Of a stretch of 44,434 nucleotides of DNA, positions 16,845-27,340 are shown one piece after another (position 1 is the stretch's first letter; each line of letters starts with the position of its first letter). Under the pieces are notes generated by a model, which was not told the origin of the DNA, did not search any database, and worked only from the letters and a program-made list of their open reading frames with translations. The DNA is taken from assembly GCA_021780225.1 (NCBI GenBank), contig JAJXZF010000101.1, forward strand, positions 1-44,434. The letters run 5' to 3'. The DNA comes from Deltaproteobacteria bacterium (GTDB lineage: Bacteria; Desulfobacterota; Binatia; Binatales; Binataceae). Made by a program: the position numbers and the translations under genes.

Positions 16845-18374
16845 CTACGCCTGCGCGCGCATCCAGTCCGCGACCCGTTCGCCGATCATGATGCAGGTCA
16901 AATTGGTGTTGGCCCGCACGATATTCGGCATCACCGACGCATCCGCGACGCGCAATCCTTCGACGCCGCGCACCCGGCAATACTGATCGACCACCGCCGC
17001 CGGATCGCTCTCCGGTCCCATCTTCGCCGTGCCCGCGGGATGGTAGATCGTGCCGCAGTTGTTGCGGACGAAATCCGCGACGGCGGCGTCCGAGGCGGCG
17101 GTTTCGGCGGTTATATTGAAGAATTCCTTGATATACGGCGCGAAGCGTTTGCCGTTCATGATCCGCCACGCGAGCCGCACGCCGCCGGCCATCCGGCGCA
17201 TATCCTCCGCGTCGCCGAAATAATTCAAATCGATCGCCGCCGGCACGTGCGGATCGGCGCTACGCAGAGCGACGCGGCCGCGCGCACGCGGGCGCTGCAG
17301 GCCGGGGGCGAGCGCGATGCTCGGAACCGGCAAATCGAGTTCGGAGCCGATCCAGAGCGATTTGTCGAAAAAATTCAAAATGTACATCTGCATGTCGTTG
17401 AATTCGTTCGAGCCGTCCGCGGTGTAGCGGATTCCGACCGGATTCGTGACCTGCGGATCGTGCGGAACGCCCGGCGCCGGAATCGCGACGACCGGAGCGA
17501 GCACATGATCGATTAGATTCGCGCCCACGCCCGGCAAATCGACGACGCAACGGACGCCAAGCGCCGCAAGCTCGGCGCGCGGGCCGATTCCGGAGCGCAT
17601 CAGGATCGCAGGCGAGTTGATCGCGCCCGCCGCAAGCGTAATCCGGCGCCCGCGCACGGTTTGCGCCGCGCCGCCGCATTCAAGCGCGACAGCGGCGGCG
17701 CGACCGCCCTCGACGATTACGCGATCGATATTGCAGAACGGACGAATCGTCAGGTTCAGGCGATGGCGCGCCGGATGCAGGTAGCCGATCGCGGTGGAGA
17801 TGCGCACGCCGTCGCGCCGGTTGCGCGGCCACGGCCCCACGCCGGTCGAGCGCGGATCGTTGTGGTCCCACGCCTCCGCATAGCCGAGCTCGCGGCACGC
17901 GCCGTAAAACGCCTGATTGATCGGCTGCCAGGTCTCGCGGCGCGGCCGCTCGATCCAGATCGGACCGTTGGCGCCATGAAAATCACCCTCCGCGTCGCGA
18001 TCGTTTTCGAGCTTGCGGTAGAAGGGAAGAATCTTCTCGAAACCCCATTCCGGATTGCCCCACGCCGCCCATTCGTCGAAATCCTCAGGCGTGCCGCGCA
18101 GAGCGATATGCCCGTTCACCGCCGAACATCCGCCCGCGACTTTGCCGCGCGGATAGTTGATTTCCCGATCCGCCGTGGCCTTCGCCACAAAACCCCAATC
18201 GTGCGGGCCGGCGGAAATCCAGGTGCGCAACAGATCGCCCGGGGTCTGTTCGACCGCTTGATAATCCGCACCCGCCTCGAGCAACAAAACGCTGCGATCC
18301 GGATCTTCGCTCAGGCGCGCGGCCAGGGCCGCTCCGGCCGAACCGGCGCCCACAACGATGTCGTCGTATTCCAT
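16845..18374 (-). CDS. GMC-family FAD oxidoreductase (choline dehydrogenase-like)
   Basis: A 509-residue flavoprotein. FAD-binding GAGSAGAALAARLSED sits at about 9-24; GMC signature 1 is NYPRGKVAGGCSAVNGHIAL, signature 2 is ITLAAGAINSPAILMRSGIG. The C-terminal active site has H in IYHPAGTAKMG and N in RANTNLT. Members oxidise alcohols in the cytoplasm or at the membrane; the substrate is unknown. No signal peptide. It is divergent from the PerR-like gene (212 nt between starts) and followed by an SDR gene. Confidence 0.93.
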   Translation of the reverse strand: MEYDDIVVGAGSAGAALAARLSEDPDRSVLLLEAGADYQAVEQTPGDLLRTWISAGPHDWGFVAKATADREINYPRGKVAGGCSAVNGHIALRGTPEDFDEWAAWGNPEWGFEKILPFYRKLENDRDAEGDFHGANGPIWIERPRRETWQPINQAFYGACRELGYAEAWDHNDPRSTGVGPWPRNRRDGVRISTAIGYLHPARHRLNLTIRPFCNIDRVIVEGGRAAAVALECGGAAQTVRGRRITLAAGAINSPAILMRSGIGPRAELAALGVRCVVDLPGVGANLIDHVLAPVVAIPAPGVPHDPQVTNPVGIRYTADGSNEFNDMQMYILNFFDKSLWIGSELDLPVPSIALAPGLQRPRARGRVALRSADPHVPAAIDLNYFGDAEDMRRMAGGVRLAWRIMNGKRFAPYIKEFFNITAETAASDAAVADFVRNNCGTIYHPAGTAKMGPESDPAAVVDQYCRVRGVEGLRVADASVMPNIVRANTNLTCIMIGERVADWMRAQA

Positions 18375-18549
18375 CGATCCCCGCTCCGTATTCGATTCGC
18401 GCGGAGTTACGCGCTGGTCTGGCGCGAGTCCCCCCTGTCGCGCCTCGCCCCTCGTCTATCAGAAGGCGCTCAAAAACGACAACGATCGCGCGCCGGGAGC
18501 GTTGGACGGATTATTCCGGCGAAAAATCGCCGGCCGATCAAAAATCCGT

Positions 18550-18581
18550 TTGACAGGCTTCTCGAATTAGAATTAATCTAA
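18550..18581 (+). promoter_or_regulatory. Promoter and PerR/Fur-type operator of the regulator gene
   Basis: TTGACA at 18550-18555 is a perfect -35. The 15-bp palindrome TTAGAATTAATCTAA at 18567-18581 overlaps the expected -10 region and ends 5 nt before the GTG start. It has the 7-1-7 layout of PerR boxes (TTATAATNATTATAA) with a few differences. Its position suggests autorepression. The assignment is inference from layout. Confidence 0.6.
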
Positions 18582-18586
18582 AGTTC

Positions 18587-19003
18587 GTGGAGGCACGGAT
18601 CGCGGAACTACTGCGCGCGGCCAACGTGCAACCCTCCGCGCAGCGCGTCGCCGTGGCCGCGTACGTGCTCGACACCGACGATCATCCGACCGCCGATCAG
18701 GTTTGGTCGCAGGTGCGAAAGAATTTTCCGATGATTTCGCGGGCCACCGTCTACAACACGCTCAATCTCTTTGTGAAAAAGAGGCTGCTTCGCCAGTTCG
18801 TTTTCGGCGACGGACGGACCGTCTTCGACCCCAACGTCGGCCGCCACCATCATTTCGTCGACGAACGAAGCGGCCGGATTCACGATATTCCATGGGAAGC
18901 GCTCTCGGTCTCAAAGCTCGACGCGCTTTCGGGTTTCGACGTGCGGGATTACCACGTCGTGGTCAGCGGGCGCACGCGGAATTCGCGCCGCCGGAAGGCG
19001 TGA
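18587..19003 (+). CDS. Fur-family regulator, PerR-like, lacking the structural zinc cysteines
   Basis: A 138-residue Fur-family repressor. The winged-helix part has TADQVWSQVRKNFPMISRAT followed by VYNTLNLF. Residues matching the PerR regulatory metal site are in register: H33, D81, H87, H89 and D100 (spacings 48, 6, 2, 11, as in B. subtilis PerR H37, D85, H91, H93, D104). The CxxC pair that follows HHHF in most Fur/PerR proteins is replaced by D92 and S95, and there is no cysteine at all. Start is GTG 18587; no ATG fits. katG lies 237 nt downstream, supporting a peroxide-response role. An Irr-like heme/iron regulator is the main alternative. Confidence 0.85.
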   Translation: MEARIAELLRAANVQPSAQRVAVAAYVLDTDDHPTADQVWSQVRKNFPMISRATVYNTLNLFVKKRLLRQFVFGDGRTVFDPNVGRHHHFVDERSGRIHDIPWEALSVSKLDALSGFDVRDYHVVVSGRTRNSRRRKA

Positions 19004-19021
19004 TATTTTTTTGCATGTAAT

Positions 19022-19053
19022 TTAGACGATGTTTAAGGTTTGAAGAAATCTAA
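19022..19053 (+). promoter_or_regulatory. Possible operator half-sites upstream of katG
   Basis: TTAGA (19022-19026) and AATCTAA (19047-19053) repeat the two halves of the 18567-18581 palindrome, but are separated by 20 nt instead of being contiguous. The rest of the 19004-19240 gap shows no clear gene; a short minus-strand frame there was rejected. Weak evidence. Confidence 0.25.
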
Positions 19054-19165
19054 CTGCAATAACGGAAGCGGCCAGGACGCGCGGCGACGCTCCGCGAAAT
19101 AAGGATTGAGGCGTCGAGAATCCGGCAAAGACGGCGCCATGCGCTCCGGCCGGCTTAACGGCTAA

Positions 19166-21433
<2,268 letters not shown>

Positions 21434-21447
21434 TCGGATTCAGGACG

Positions 21448-21519
21448 GTCTTCTTTTGAAGACTTCCGGAGCGCAGCCGCGGCCGAACCTTCGGTGCTTC
21501 GGCGCGGCCGCGGCTGCGC
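21448..21519. terminator. Tandem hairpins after katG
   Basis: GTCTTC / GAAGAC with a TTTT loop (21448-21463) is followed by a perfect 15-bp arm pair, GCGCAGCCGCGGCCG (21471-21485) and CGGCCGCGGCTGCGC (21505-21519). There is no downstream T-run, so intrinsic termination is uncertain, but the fold would be very stable and could protect the katG mRNA 3' end. Confidence 0.5.
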
Positions 21520-21622
21520 AAAATTGGCGCGAGCGACAGAAAAGTTTAAGAGAAAATCGATGCGGCGCGTCAAAACGACCTGAGTCGTTGAACCAAATCA
21601 CGCCGCGAAGGGAAGCCGATCC

Positions 21623-21649
21623 GGCCGGGGCGAATGGTTTCGCCCCGGC
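21623..21649. terminator. Perfect 12-bp hairpin between convergent genes
   Basis: GGCCGGGGCGAA and TTCGCCCCGGCC flank a 3-nt loop. It lies 28 nt past the stop of the leftward zinc-ribbon gene and 190 nt past katG. No T-run on either strand. It may serve the leftward gene or both. Confidence 0.5.
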
Positions 21650-21677
21650 CGCCATATGATCCGCGCGCTCTCCGCGT

Positions 21678-22472
21678 TCAATTGCCGACGCGCGATTTGC
21701 TGTCGATCGTCGTCAGCAGTTTGCCTTCTTCCCGCACTTTGGCGTCAAGTTGCCCAAGCTCCTGCGGAGTAAGCGAATGCAGGTCGCCCGCGTACTTGAC
21801 ATCGACATGGCCGCCTCCGCTCGCGAACGCATACGTATCGCATTCGGCGGAAAGTTTGTCGTTTGCGACCAGCGTCAGACGAGTCGTTTCAGTCTGGCTG
21901 ACCGGAGGCATGCAGCTCGCGCAAACGGAATTGAGCGTAAATTCTACGCTTTTGGGACTCAGCACCTTCACCGAACTCTTCACAACCGGCCATTTCGGGT
22001 CGCCATAGACGCGGGTCTTGAGAAACACTTCGCCATTGCGTTCGCCGAACAGATAACTCATCGGCACGTCGCCGGTCGTTGATGGGCTACCCTGCCCGCT
22101 CACGGATACAACGTGCACCGTCCCGCCCCACGTGCCGACGAAGCCGGTATCGGCATGCGGCAGATAAAGCAGGTTAGCGTCGGGAATGATGGTGGAGGCC
22201 GCATTCCATGAATGCGCATGCACCGGAGCAAGTCCGGCGGCCAGATTCGCGCTGCTTGACGCCTTTACGCTGCCGCCGAACATCCCGCTTCGCTCCGCGA
22301 CAAGCGCCGCGATTGCGATAAAGATGACGGCGGCGCCCGCGCCGGCCATGACGATTCGGCTGCGGCTATTTCTCGTCGATTCTGCGCCCCCGATCTGAGC
22401 GGTATCGGCGCCGCAGGCCGAACAATGCCGCGCGTTGTCGTGAATCCTGGCTCCGCATTTCTTGCAGTACAT
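21678..22472 (-). CDS. Zinc-ribbon, single-pass membrane protein of unknown function
   Basis: A 264-residue protein. Start ATG 22472 places a zinc ribbon at the very N-terminus (C3/C6 and C17/C20, MYCKKCGARIHDNARHCSAC). A membrane helix follows (IVMAGAGAAVIFIAIAALVA, about 40-59), then an extracytoplasmic domain with no recognised fold, including a CASC pair. Zinc-ribbon plus one helix plus a variable outer domain is a common layout of uncharacterised proteins. It is flanked by a hairpin downstream and the glycosylase gene upstream. Confidence 0.75.
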   Translation of the reverse strand: MYCKKCGARIHDNARHCSACGADTAQIGGAESTRNSRSRIVMAGAGAAVIFIAIAALVAERSGMFGGSVKASSSANLAAGLAPVHAHSWNAASTIIPDANLLYLPHADTGFVGTWGGTVHVVSVSGQGSPSTTGDVPMSYLFGERNGEVFLKTRVYGDPKWPVVKSSVKVLSPKSVEFTLNSVCASCMPPVSQTETTRLTLVANDKLSAECDTYAFASGGGHVDVKYAGDLHSLTPQELGQLDAKVREEGKLLTTIDSKSRVGN

Positions 22473-22580
22473 CGATACCTGTGCGTTTCCCGCTATCAAT
22501 TGCGGCTAATCGCGGACCGTCGAGCCTCTATTACTGATACGTTCCGCGGCAAGGTTTCGTTACGCCCGCGCACAACGCGA

Positions 22581-23123
22581 TCATCCGGTCGCGGCGCGCG
22601 TCCAAGGCGGCCGCATCTGCACGATTTTCCGAAATACCGGACACGACTCTTCATGCGCGCCCGGCAGATAGCCGGTGCTAAGCAAAAATTCGCCGGTTAT
22701 CTCGCCGCCGGTGAACATAAAGGTCTGTTTGAACAATTTGACCCATTCGGGCTTGCTCAACGGATGATGCCGGTCGAGCCAGCCCGCGAACGATCCGTGC
22801 TCGCACCTTAATTCGACGACCTTGCGCGCGTTTCCGATCGCCGCGTCGATCTTCAGCCGATTGCGAATGATGCCTTCATTTGCGAGCAATTTCGCGCGCT
22901 GGCGCTCGCCATAGCTCGCCACTTTGTCCACCTCGAAATCGTCGAAAGCCGCGCGAAAATTGTCCCGCTTCTTCAAAATTGTCAGCCAGGAAAGTCCCGC
23001 CTGATTGATTTCAAGCACCAAACGCTCGAATAACGCGCGCTCATCCCGAGTCGGAAAGCCGTATTCGCGGTCATGATAGGGACCGTGCAGCGGATGATCC
23101 GGAGCGATTTTGCAATAGCTCAT
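22581..23123 (-). CDS. tag: DNA-3-methyladenine glycosylase I
   Basis: A 180-residue base-excision repair enzyme that removes 3-methyladenine. Family blocks: HGPYHDREYGFPTRDERALF, INQAGLSWLTILKKRDNFR and AFDDFEVDKVASYGE. The zinc-snap ligands are conserved: C4 and H17 at the N-terminus and the H and C of GAHEESCPV at the C-terminus. The usual W after the first Cys is absent (SYCKIAPDHPL). Start ATG 23123 puts C4 in the E. coli position; the longer open frame upstream is not needed. Confidence 0.9.
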   Translation of the reverse strand: MSYCKIAPDHPLHGPYHDREYGFPTRDERALFERLVLEINQAGLSWLTILKKRDNFRAAFDDFEVDKVASYGERQRAKLLANEGIIRNRLKIDAAIGNARKVVELRCEHGSFAGWLDRHHPLSKPEWVKLFKQTFMFTGGEITGEFLLSTGYLPGAHEESCPVFRKIVQMRPPWTRAATG

Positions 23124-23340
23124 CGATGCGCCTTGAATGACGCCCCGATACGCGACCCGTACCGAGCCTGCGTCAATTCGTTTTATTCGACACGATTGAC
23201 GGCCATAAATGCAAATTCCGCAATGCCGATTCACCCGGATTCAATTAAATAACGATCGCCCGCTTGCGCACCCGCATCAGGCACCGTAATTTTCATCGGC
23301 TTGCGCCGCTTATCGGACGCATCAAGCCGCCCATCGCGAA

Positions 23341-24603
23341 ATGTCTCTCGACGAATCCGCCAATCACTCGAACGCCATTTCGCCCGACTCAGGCCAGCCC
23401 GCGCTCGACTCGCCGCGCGCCTGGCGGATGGCGCTCGCGGCGTTCTTCGCATGTTTCACGATATTCGGCGTGGTTTACAGCTTTGGCGTTTTTTTCAAGC
23501 CGATGGCGGCGGAATTCAACGCTTCCCGCGCTCACACCTCGATCGTTTTTTCGCTCACCGCCGCGATTTACAACCTGCTTGGCCTCGCCGCCGGACACTT
23601 AAGCGATCGTTTCGGCCCGCGCCGGATTATGGCCGCCGGAGCGGTCGCAATCGGCGCCGGACTTTGCCTTACCGCGTCGGCGGACCGCTTGTGGTTCGGA
23701 TGCGCCGCCTATGGATTGGGCGTCGGGATTGGCGTGGCGTGCTGGTATGTGCCCGCGCTCGCCGTGGTCAGCGGATGGTTTCTGAAACGGCGCACGGCGG
23801 CTTTGGGAGTCGCGGTCTCGGGCGTCGGCTGCGGCACGTTGGTGGTCGTCCCGATCGCCGCCGCCCTGATCCAGCGGTTCGGATGGCGCGAGGCGTACCT
23901 GATGATGGGCGCGGCGTCGTCGTTGGCGTTGCTCGGATGCGCCTGGATCGTCGAAGCGCCTCCCGTCCATGAGATTACTCTGGCGGCGCCTATTCAACTG
24001 ACGGCCGCGATGGGTACGCAGGATTTTATTTTGCTCTACCTGTCTTCAGTGCTTTCATCCGTCTCAATTTATATTCCGCTCGTCTATTTGCCCGATTTCG
24101 CACACAACCGCGGCGCGAGCCAAGTCGCGGCGGCGGCTTTGGTTGGAATCATCGGCGCCGCCAGCGTCGGTGGCCGGCTGGGGCTCGGAACGATCGGCGG
24201 CCGCGCCAGCACAATCGGTCTATACAAGGCCACGATGCTGCTATTGGGCTTAAGCTATGCGTTCTGGATCGGCGCGCACTCCTACGCGACGCTGGTCGTA
24301 TTCGCGCTCGTGATGGGCGCCTCGTACGGCGGGATGATCGCGTTGTCGCCCGCCGTGGTCGCCGAAATCTTTGGCGTGCGCGGCCTTGGCGCGATTCTCG
24401 GCGCGCTCTACACAAGCTCCTCGATTAGCGCGCTCGCCGGCCCTCCGCTCGCCGGACTCATAATCGATCGCACCGGAAGCTACCTGTGGGTCGCGGCGAT
24501 GGCGGGCGGATGCAGCCTGCTTGGATATGCCGCGCTTATTCCCCTCAAAGCGCGCGCGATCGCTTCCATCGACAGCTCCGCACGATCATCAGCGGCTGAA
24601 TAA
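23341..24603 (+). CDS. MFS transporter, monocarboxylate/oxalate-formate antiporter type
   Basis: A 420-residue major-facilitator protein with about 12 membrane helices. Helix 1 is in FFACFTIFGVVYSFGVFFKP, a pattern of the monocarboxylate porter and OxlT-like branch; the loop 2-3 motif is GHLSDRFGPRRIM. The Ser-rich short N-terminus is cytoplasmic. Substrate is likely a small organic acid, but not determinable here. It stands alone between the glycosylase gene (divergent) and the methyltransferase gene. Confidence 0.9.
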   Translation: MSLDESANHSNAISPDSGQPALDSPRAWRMALAAFFACFTIFGVVYSFGVFFKPMAAEFNASRAHTSIVFSLTAAIYNLLGLAAGHLSDRFGPRRIMAAGAVAIGAGLCLTASADRLWFGCAAYGLGVGIGVACWYVPALAVVSGWFLKRRTAALGVAVSGVGCGTLVVVPIAAALIQRFGWREAYLMMGAASSLALLGCAWIVEAPPVHEITLAAPIQLTAAMGTQDFILLYLSSVLSSVSIYIPLVYLPDFAHNRGASQVAAAALVGIIGAASVGGRLGLGTIGGRASTIGLYKATMLLLGLSYAFWIGAHSYATLVVFALVMGASYGGMIALSPAVVAEIFGVRGLGAILGALYTSSSISALAGPPLAGLIIDRTGSYLWVAAMAGGCSLLGYAALIPLKARAIASIDSSARSSAAE

Positions 24604-24711
24604 AACGTCAGATTCTTATCGCTATCGCGTAATCTTTCGTCTTTTCAATTATTTTCTATTCTTAGCAATCGATTTCGTGTAATTTTGCGGCGAAGGGTTC
24701 CGCGACGCCAC

Positions 24712-25407
24712 ATGAGCGACACGATCGAAGGATTGCTGCCGGATTCGCAAAGTTTTTCCGCCTCCGTCGAAGCGACGGAAAATTCCGGCGAGTTCAAGGG
24801 ATTTACCCGAAAAGGCTTGGCTAACGCCGCCGGAAACCTGTTGCTGGCGGGATGGTTCTTTTCGAGCGCCTTCACTCTCAACGGCCATCACGATTTCAGC
24901 GCAGCTAATGTCATCTGGAGCGTCGGCGCTTTTCTGATGGGCTTTTTTTCGCTGATTCGCACGATGCCGAAGGCCACCATGGTCAACCTCCGCAGTCTGG
25001 CCGCGACCACCGGGATGTTGATCATACCCGCGATGGTTGAAATGACCACGCCGTCGCAGGGCGTCGTACAGACGATAGGAATCGGAATCGAAATTGTTGG
25101 AATGCTGTTTACGCAAGTTGCGCGCGTCTTTCTTGGGCGCAGTTTCGGCCTGTTGCCGGCCAATCGCGGCATCATCAGCAGTGGCCCATTCCGCCTGATA
25201 CGCCATCCGATTTACGCGGGATGGCTGCTGCTGACGATCGGCTACGCGATTTGCTACCCGAGCGCGCTCAACGTGATGGTAAATCTCGTCAGCCTGCCGT
25301 TCATGATGTGGCGGATCGAGCAAGAAGAAGAACTGCTAATGGCCGATCCGGAATATTCCGCCTACGCCGGCAAAGTCCGCTACCGCCTGATTCCAGGCCT
25401 GTTCTAA
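24712..25407 (+). CDS. Membrane methyltransferase of the ICMT/phospholipid methyltransferase type
   Basis: A 231-residue membrane protein starting at ATG 24712. The C-terminal half has the ICMT/PEMT signature: RNRGIISSGPFRLIRHPIYA (RHPxY binds S-adenosylmethionine), then EQEEELLMADPEYSAYAGKV and RYRLIPGLF. Four to five membrane helices precede and surround it. Bacterial members methylate lipids, thiols or other hydrophobic acceptors; the acceptor is unknown. A repeat field begins after its stop. Confidence 0.85.
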   Translation: MSDTIEGLLPDSQSFSASVEATENSGEFKGFTRKGLANAAGNLLLAGWFFSSAFTLNGHHDFSAANVIWSVGAFLMGFFSLIRTMPKATMVNLRSLAATTGMLIIPAMVEMTTPSQGVVQTIGIGIEIVGMLFTQVARVFLGRSFGLLPANRGIISSGPFRLIRHPIYAGWLLLTIGYAICYPSALNVMVNLVSLPFMMWRIEQEEELLMADPEYSAYAGKVRYRLIPGLF

Positions 25408-25642
25408 GCGATCGCGTCGCGCTCGTTTTGTGGCAATTGCCATGATACGGGCGTTCAAGAATTGCTTCTAATTATCGCTGTTCATCGCCTGAACGAGATA
25501 TTGCGCGCTTGAATAGGCGCGCCGGCTCGCGCGATCGTCAAAATCCCCGATTTGGGACTGGCCAAATGGCGCCCGATCGTGTCCGTTCACGCCGGATCGC
25601 GGCTTTTGGCGCCGCTTCAGCGACATCCGCGCGCCCGCCCGC

Positions 25643-25733
25643 CCGATTAGTCATTCGCGGGCTTGACCCGCGAATCCATGACTTGCGGCGCCGCCATCGT
25701 TATGGATGCCCGGGTCAAGCCCGGGCATGACGA
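25643..25733. repeat. REP inverted pair, copy A
   Basis: Left arm TCATTCGCGGGCTTGACCCG plus CGAATCCAT, linker with GGCGCCGCC, right arm ATGGATGCCCGGGTCAAGCC plus CGGGCATGAC. Each arm is itself a palindrome around TTGACC/GGTCAA and the two arms face each other, a BIME-like layout. Copy B at 26167-26257 differs at only a few positions. Confidence 0.8.
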
Positions 25734-25736
25734 ATG

Positions 25737-25927
25737 AGGGCGCAGTCGCATAGGCGCCGGGGCGCGCCGGGTAGGACGAATGAGCGGGCGCGATCGGATG
25801 GGCGTCATGGTCAAGCGGCGCGACCGAAATACGGCGAGCGCGATCGCATAGATGTCAGGTCGAGTCGGGCGGGACTGAAATACTGCGGGCGCAATCGGAT
25901 GGAGGCCAGCGTCACGCCTGCGCATGA
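25737..25927. repeat. Degenerate tandem repeat, about 4 units of ~43-51 bp
   Basis: Units start with GGGCGC(A/G)(A/G)TCG-AT and include a decayed REP core ending in GAC-GAAT or GACTGAAAT. Related units recur at 26971-27050 and 27210-27310. The repeat unit looks like the right REP arm plus a GGGCGCAATCGGA linker. Confidence 0.6.
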
Positions 25928-26166
25928 CCCAGCATAGGAGACGCGGCTACCCGCGCGAGATCCTTCGCTGCGCTCAGGATGACGCTTGCGCGCGACAGAA
26001 TAAATTTCCAAGGCGCTCTAGCGGCGAGCGTTTCAACTAGCGAGTTGATCGTTCCGGTCGCGGGCCGAACCACCCTCTGTCATCCTGAGCGGAGCGAGGC
26101 TGCGAGCGCAGTTGAAGGATCTCGCGCCGCAGGCGCGCCACTTAGCCCGCAATCAGCGGCGCCAAC

Positions 26167-26257
26167 CCGATTAGTCATTCGCGGGCTTGACCCACGAATC
26201 CATAACTTGCGGCGCCGCTATCGTCATGGATGCCCGGGTCAAGCCCGGGCATGACGA
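26167..26257. repeat. REP inverted pair, copy B
   Basis: Near-identical to 25643-25733, including the CCCGATTAG lead and the ACTTGCGGCGCCGC linker. The left arm carries one change (CCCACGAATC), which partly breaks its own palindrome. Confidence 0.8.
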
Positions 26258-26481
26258 TCAAGAGCGCCGGCATCTGGCAAACGGGACGCTCCGATTGCCG
26301 CGAGCGCGCCGCGCGTTCATTAGCAAGTCGTTCGCGGGCATGACTAATGAGAGCGCCCCGACATGACGAATGAAATAGCGCCGGGCGTTATAGACGCCGC
26401 AGCGCGCGCGGCAACGCCGGCCAAATGTCCATGCCGGTTCTGCCCATCGCACAGTCGCCGCGGCGCGCGCTGGGCCACCGG

Positions 26482-26877
26482 TCAGCCGAGGTATTGTTCG
26501 TCGCTGACTTTTTCCATCCAATCGACCGCCTTGCCGTCGAGTTTTTCGACGATCGCGATATGCGACATCGCGGTTTTCGCGGTCGCGCCGTGCCAATGCT
26601 TTTTGCCGGGCGGGCACCAGACGACGTCGCCGGGGCGGATTTCCTCTTTGGGCTCGCCCCAGCATTGCGTCCAGCCGCATCCGGCGGTGACGATCAAGGT
26701 CTGGCCAAGCGGATGGGTATGCCAGGCGGTGCGCGCGCCCGGCTCGAACGTCACCAACGCGCCATAGCAGCGGGCGGGCGCGGGCGGATCGAACAGAGGA
26801 TCGACGCGCACGTCGCCGGTGAAATTTTCGGCCGGTCCCTTGCGGGACGATCGCGAACCTGCTCGCTTGATTTCCAT
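26482..26877 (-). CDS. Cupin protein, manganese hydroxynitrile-lyase-like
   Basis: A 131-residue single cupin. With start ATG 26877 the metal ligands fall at H53, H55, Q59 and H94 (WHTHPLGQ and KHWHG), exactly the numbering of the metal-dependent cupin hydroxynitrile lyase of Granulicella tundricola; this supports the start. Related cupins are often called carboxymuconolactone- or mandelonitrile-lyase-like and their natural roles are mostly unknown. The C-terminus [20 protein letters not shown] is family-typical. The gene stands alone between two repeat fields. Confidence 0.88.
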   Translation of the reverse strand: MEIKRAGSRSSRKGPAENFTGDVRVDPLFDPPAPARCYGALVTFEPGARTAWHTHPLGQTLIVTAGCGWTQCWGEPKEEIRPGDVVWCPPGKKHWHGATAKTAMSHIAIVEKLDGKAVDWMEKVSDEQYLG

Positions 26878-27340
26878 CGCTGACTCCATTTCCGATCGTT
26901 CCGGCCGTGATCGCGGCCGCTTGCGAGCGTCAATCTAGAACGGGCGGGAGTGCGCCGCCAAACGGTGTGGTGGAGGCCCGGGTCAAGCCCGGGCATGACG
27001 AATGAGCGGGCGCAATCGGATGGAGGCCAACGTCAAATCCGGACGGGACGACTAAGAACGTGCCGACACGATCAACAGCAAATTCGGCGTTTCCGGCCAT
27101 CTTTCGCACAAAACCGCAAAGTCATTCGCGGGCTTGACCCGCGATTCCATAGCTTCGCGAGACCGCCGGCGGCATGGAGGCCCGGGTCACGCCCGGGCGG
27201 GACGATCAGGGGCGCAGTCGCATAGGCGCCGGAGCGCGCCGGGCAGGACGAATGAGCGGGCGCAATCGGATGGAGGCCGGGGCGCGCCGGGCAGGACGAT
27301 CAAGAGAGCCTCGGGCGTTACGGTCGCGGCGGCGCAATCG
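26878..27340. repeat. Second intergenic repeat field downstream of the membrane-protein gene
   Basis: No gene seen. Two ~50-bp units lie at 26971-27050 (first with intact core GAGGCCCGGGTCAAGCCCGG, second decayed). A degraded REP pair similar to copies A and B is at 27121-27213 (TCATTCGCGGGCTTGACCCG intact, right arm changed to CCCGGGTCACGCCCGGGCGG), followed by two more tandem units to 27310. Confidence 0.8.

Larger units (their letters stand above)
25408..26481. repeat. Intergenic repeat field (REP pairs, degenerate tandem array, inverted elements)
   Basis: More than 1 kb with no credible gene. It opens with a perfect palindrome TGGCAATTGCCA (25431-25442). It then holds two copies of a ~90-bp inverted REP pair (25643-25733, 26167-26257), a ~50-bp-period degenerate tandem array (25737-25927), and an inverted pair of a different element (25957-25983 and 26079-26126, core CCTTCGCTGCGCTCAGGATG / CATCCTGAGCGGAGCGA). 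From 26258 to 26481 there are only decayed pieces (for example TCATTAG ... CTAATGA around 26318-26350). Confidence 0.85.

Noticed and set aside
25643-27310. Evenly spaced repeats that could be taken for a CRISPR array
   Set aside because: The units vary strongly, the 'spacers' are themselves repeated, cores are REP-like palindromes in both orientations, and there is no cas gene in the window.
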